Assembly (NCBI GenBank): GCA_027257055.1
Contig: JAPVLO010000007.1
Location: 8,866,001 to 8,930,000 of the forward strand
Direction: 5' to 3'
Length of the DNA stretch: 64,000 bases
DNA from: Cephalopachus bancanus
Taxonomy: Eukaryota > Chordata > Mammalia > Primates > Tarsiidae
Position 1 is the stretch's first letter. The number at the start of each line of letters is the position of its first letter. The notes under the pieces are model-generated. The model saw only the letters and a list, made by a program, of their open reading frames with translations, had not been told where the DNA came from and searched no databases. Positions 60,370 through 64,000 of this stretch are shown one piece after another. A program made the position numbers and the translations under genes.

Positions 60370-60640
60370 CCTGATGGACAGGCGCTCTGCACCAGGATGG
60401 TGCCTTAGATATTAACGTCTTATTCAAATCAGAAGGTTTCAGTCTTAGTCCTGTCGGCATTTGCCATGGAAGATTCTTTTCCGTGGGGGATGCGCCTGTG
60501 CCTGGCACGCTGTCAACCCACCTCCCCTCTGCCCATCGGATGCCAGGGACATCCCCTCCCGGTTGGGACAACCGCAAGTGTTTCCAGATGTTGCCAGACG
60601 TCCCCTGCGGGGTACAGTCTCCCCCCAATGAGAAGCACAC
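60370..60640 (-). mobile_element. MER20
   Basis: Reverse hallmarks: ggttgggacaaccgcaagtg, ccagatgttgccagacgtcc. Confidence 0.75.
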
Positions 60641-60935
60641 CTTGGCCTCATGGCTGCCTTCAGGCGGCCGTGTGGGTGTGGGCAGCCGGCCGGCATGGCT
60701 CCGTCTCCTCCTCCCTCTGTGTCCTTCTCAGTCTCCCTCTCCTTCTCCACCTCTCTCTCCTTGGTCTCCATCTCCCCACCAGCCTCCGTCTCCACCGTAG
60801 GGAGTAGGGAGCCTTGAATGACACGACAAGCTCACAGCTCTTGGCATGACCTGGTTCAGCTGTGGCAATGACTGTCACCCTCCCCACTGGTATCTGCGTG
60901 TCTGACGGACAGAAGCCATTTCTACCCTTGGTCCC
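60641..60935. other. Intron 1, unclassified
   Basis: CT-rich run at about 60715-60790. Confidence 0.5.
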
Positions 60936-61012
60936 GAGGGGCTGACGCACTTGCTGAGACTTGAGGGACAAGAAGGATCCTCACTGGGAAGACAGGTGAG
61001 GGAGGAGAACCC
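60936..61012 (+). repeat. Local duplicate of 58868-58943
   Basis: About 77 bp, differing at roughly three positions from the copy 2.07 kb upstream. Confidence 0.85.
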
Positions 61013-61649
61013 AGGTCCAAGCCATGTGCTGGTCTCATCTGTGCAGAGATGGGCAAGGTCCCCATCTTTGTCACCTCAACCGGGCGGTACCATGTGTGGG
61101 CAACTTGGCCCCGAGGGAATCAGCAGGCACAGGTACCGGCTCTAACCAGTGTCTGGCTATGTGACTCGAGGAAGCTTCCTTTCCCTCTCTGGTCCCATCC
61201 CTTCTCATCTCATCCATTTCAGGGACTTCCAGACCATCCTCCCCGCCCCACTCCAACCCTGAGGGGCTTGGTTTTCTTCCCAAGGTCATCTACACTCCTG
61301 GTCCCTTCAGGGACCTCTGAGGCCCTCGCCATGCCTGGAGACCGCCCCTTCCACCAAAATCAGTTTAAATCGTTGGCTTCAGCCATTGTTCTTACATCCT
61401 GGGCTTCGCCGTGAGGGCTTCTTTGGACAGATGGGCCCTCAGCTAAGAGAGCGAAAGCCTGGTTGAGTGACTGGGGTCTGTTGATCCACAGAGCAGTGCA
61501 TGGCCGCCCATGTGCTGTAGGGCCTGGGCCACCATCGGAAGGTGTTGATGGGTCTGCTGGACACGACCTCCATATTGTGCAGGAGGAATGTGCACAGCCG
61601 TTCTCGTGTGCGGCTGCATTTGGAAAATCATATTGGAAAATGGCACCTG
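61013..61649. other. Intron 1, unclassified
   Basis: Nothing recognised. Confidence 0.5.
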
Positions 61650-61990
61650 GCTGTTTCAAACTCACGTGGCCTGTGCTGCCTTTGCCTGGAAGTCCCGCAT
61701 GCGGCCACACCCAGGAAGTCTCGATGTACATCGTCCAGGCCCCGGAGCGACTGACTGCTCATCACATCTTCATTCTAGGGCCCACAAGGCTGGCTGTCAT
61801 TCCCTTGAATGAGACAAATGTTCCTACCTCAGGACATTTGCACTTGCTGCCTTTCAGCCAGGAGTGTGCTCCCCCCAGCTCTCTTTATCTTTCAAGTGTC
61901 AACTCATAGGCCACCTCATCAGTGAGGCCTCCTTGACCACACTAAGGAAGTCCTCCCTCCCAGACGCTTATTGTCACAGACCAGCCCAAG
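61650..61990 (+). mobile_element. L2 3' region
   Basis: ctcaggacatttgcacttgc, gtgtcaactcataggccacc, gaggcctccttgaccacact. Confidence 0.8.
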
Positions 61991-62119
61991 CTCAGTTCAG
62001 CCTTCCCTAGAAGGCAGAGGATACTCCGCTTCAAAGATTCGTGCTGTTCAGAGAGCCCTGCAGTTCCTGACTCCTGTGCCTGAAGTGGTCACTGGCAGTA
62101 GAATTTGCAGTTTTATCAC

Positions 62120-62560
62120 AAGTGACACATCGACACTTTATGATAATACTTTGTCTCAGGGATATAATGATACCCTTGGTACGTTGTATTGGAGATGGTG
62201 TTTATTTTGGGATGCAATGATAGTTTATGGTGACAGTGACGCTTTACACTGGCAGCATATTGATACATTGTATTGGAGATTCGCGGTTGTATTGGGGTGC
62301 AATGATCATTTATGGTGCTGCTTTACACCAGCAACATGCTGATACTTTGATACATTGTATCAGGGCTGCATTGGATACATTGGTGACTTACAGTGATACT
62401 TTACACTGTCAGTGCTTGACACTTTGATACATGGTTGTTGTATTGTGGATACATTGATAGTTTGCCATGATATTTTCTGTATGCAATACATTGACACTTT
62501 GGTACATTATACTGGTGCTATTTAGTTGTATTGGGGCCACCATGACACTTTACACTAGGG
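62120..62560 (+). repeat. Degenerate minisatellite, unit 75-93 bp
   Basis: Units opening TGATAC or TGACAC at 62168, 62261, 62340, 62417, 62492 and a short one at 62543. Internal words: gtattggg, gcaatgat, ctttacact. Confidence 0.75.
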
Positions 62561-62570
62561 ATGCCCCAGC

Positions 62571-62979
62571 TACACTACCTCCCCGGGCTCTTGCCTACTC
62601 TTAGGAATGAGATGGGAGGTTCTCTCCTCATCACTTGGGAAGACAAAAGCAGCCAGTGCTTCCAGGTTACTTAAAATCTCCTTTCTTCATTTCTAAATTT
62701 TAAATGACATGTTTAGAATTTAATCTTCAAACCTGGGAGCCAGACCTGTGAGTTGAGAGTTGACAGCCGAGAGGAGGTTTCATTTGGCTGGCTGCAGCAG
62801 CCAGATGGCAGATGCTGGGAGCGGGAGATGGAGGCTGGGAGGGGGGAGGTGGCTTCTGTCTGCTCCGTCCCTTCCTTCCTCCCTCCCTCCCTCGGCAGGA
62901 AACCGCCCTCCCAGTGCTGGACCTGGGTCAGGTCCTGAGGATCTTCGGGCTGTTGGCCTTGGCCTCTGCCCAGGTGATC
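62571..62979. other. Intron 1; (TTCC/CTCC)n at 62868-62893
   Basis: Short CCTTCCTTCC and CCTCCCTC run; otherwise unclassified. Confidence 0.5.
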
Positions 62980-63868
62980 CTGGTGACGCCAAGGGATGGG
63001 GCCCTCCCAGACCAGTCACTTTTTTCCCCAAAAAACTTGTTCTGTGGAGAAAACTGTCGGTAGCATGCAGTTGTAAGAAACAACTTGAGTGTATGTATGT
63101 GTCTAGTTTGATGCATTTTATCACATGTGCCAATGTGCGTCGCCACCAGAGTTTAGACACAACAGTCTCATTGCAAGGGCCCTTGTTTTGCTGTTTATAG
63201 CCACATCCACTCCCTCACCCCTGACGATCACTAATATGTTCTTTATCTCTATGATTTTGTCATTCTAAGAGTGTTGTATAGGCCGGGCACGGTGACTCAC
63301 GCCTGGAATCCCAGCATTTTGGGAGGCCAAGGCGGGAGGACTGCTTGAGCCCAGGAGTTAGAGACCAACCTCGTCTCCACCAAAAAATACAAAAATTAGC
63401 CAGGTGTGGTGGCCCATGCTACTTGGGAGGCTGAGGCAGAAGAATCACCTGAGCCCATGAGGTCGAGGCTGCGGTGAGCCGTGATGGTGCCACTGCCTGC
63501 CCTCCAGCCTGGGCGACAGAGCAAGAAAAAAAAAGAATATTGTATTACTGGAGTCCTACACTGTGGAGCCTCCTGAGGGTGGCATGTTGCACTCAGCATA
63601 ATCCTCTGAAGATGTGCCCAGGCTGCCGCGTGTGTCCACAGCTCACGGCTCTTTCATCGCTGCATGGTATTCCAAGGGTACCGCAGTTGCTTTAATCATT
63701 AACCTGTGGGGGAATGTCTGGGTCACTTCCAGATTTTTGCTGTTGCAGGTGAAACAACTGTGGATACCCACGCACAGGTGTTTGTGTGGATATAAGTCTT
63801 TCTTTCTCTGGGGTAAATGCCTGGGTGTGCCATTGTGGGGTCCGTATGGCTACATTTTGGCTTGTTTT
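62980..63868 (-). mobile_element. L1M 3' region split by an AluJ
   Basis: tgatgcattttatcacatgt at the left; cgctgcatggtattccaagg and gctgttgcaggtgaaacaac at the right. Reverse orientation. Confidence 0.7.
63282..63532 (+). mobile_element. AluJ
   Basis: ggccgggcacggtgactcac to gggcgacagagc, inserted into the L1M; imperfect duplication near aagagtgttgtat. Confidence 0.9.
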
Positions 63869-63913
63869 GAGTCAGTCTCACTCTGTCGCCCAGGCTGGAG
63901 TGCAGTGGCCAGA
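63869..63913 (-). mobile_element. Short Alu fragment
   Basis: Only about 45 bp of right-arm end (tcactctgtcgcccaggctg) before unrelated sequence. Confidence 0.7.
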
Positions 63914-64000
63914 ACGGTTCAGGGTCCTGAGCACAAGCCTCATTGCTCCTCGAGGCCAGGACAGGCCACCAGGAGACACAGCATGAGGCAAGAGTGCATT

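Overview
This is primate genomic DNA covering the 5' end of PMEPA1 (TMEPAI, prostate transmembrane protein androgen induced 1). PMEPA1 lies on human 20q13.31 and is transcribed left to right here. Exon 1 is recognised from its peptide, which opens MHRLMGVNSTAAAAAGQPNV. It begins at 30337 and stops at a consensus splice donor after 30445. The rest of the window to the right, about 33.5 kb, is intron 1. Exon 2 onward (membrane segment, PY motifs, SMAD-interaction motif) lies outside. No other protein-coding exon can be supported.

Organism: the window holds about 27 Alu elements or monomers, so it is primate. None carries the diagnostic bases of AluS or AluY that fill every monkey and ape genome. 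All are AluJ-like, or belong to a distinct AluJ-derived subfamily whose members still have clean target-site duplications. They do not match the lemur or galago Alu types I know. A tarsier is my best guess; this is inference.

Layout: 1-20.4 kb and 20.8-29.2 kb are intergenic DNA made of old repeats (MIR, L2, L1M 3' ends, an MLT1 LTR, MER20, a hairpin MITE, a Tigger-like element) plus Alus. Between them, about 20.57-20.76 kb, is a promoter-like block with three CCAAT boxes and a perfect CRE; I can assign no gene to it. From 29.2 to 31.25 kb is the PMEPA1 CpG island: promoter, a 5' leader with two upstream ORFs, exon 1, and a 400-bp stretch of intron with 17 GTCTG motifs (the SMAD half-site) all on one strand. 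In human this interval also carries the antisense lncRNA NKILA; a kappaB site near 31.44 kb fits such a promoter. Intron 1 holds Alus, small tandem repeats and repeat-free blocks. The most notable block (54.55-55.2 kb) has two identical 10-bp palindromic SMAD elements and a TCF site.

How it fits together: PMEPA1 is known to be induced by TGF-beta and to dampen SMAD signalling. The GTCTG array, the intronic SMAD palindromes and the CRE with flanking SMAD half-sites are plausible inputs to that negative feedback. The upstream ORFs suggest a further translational brake. Motifs are seen directly; their function is inferred.
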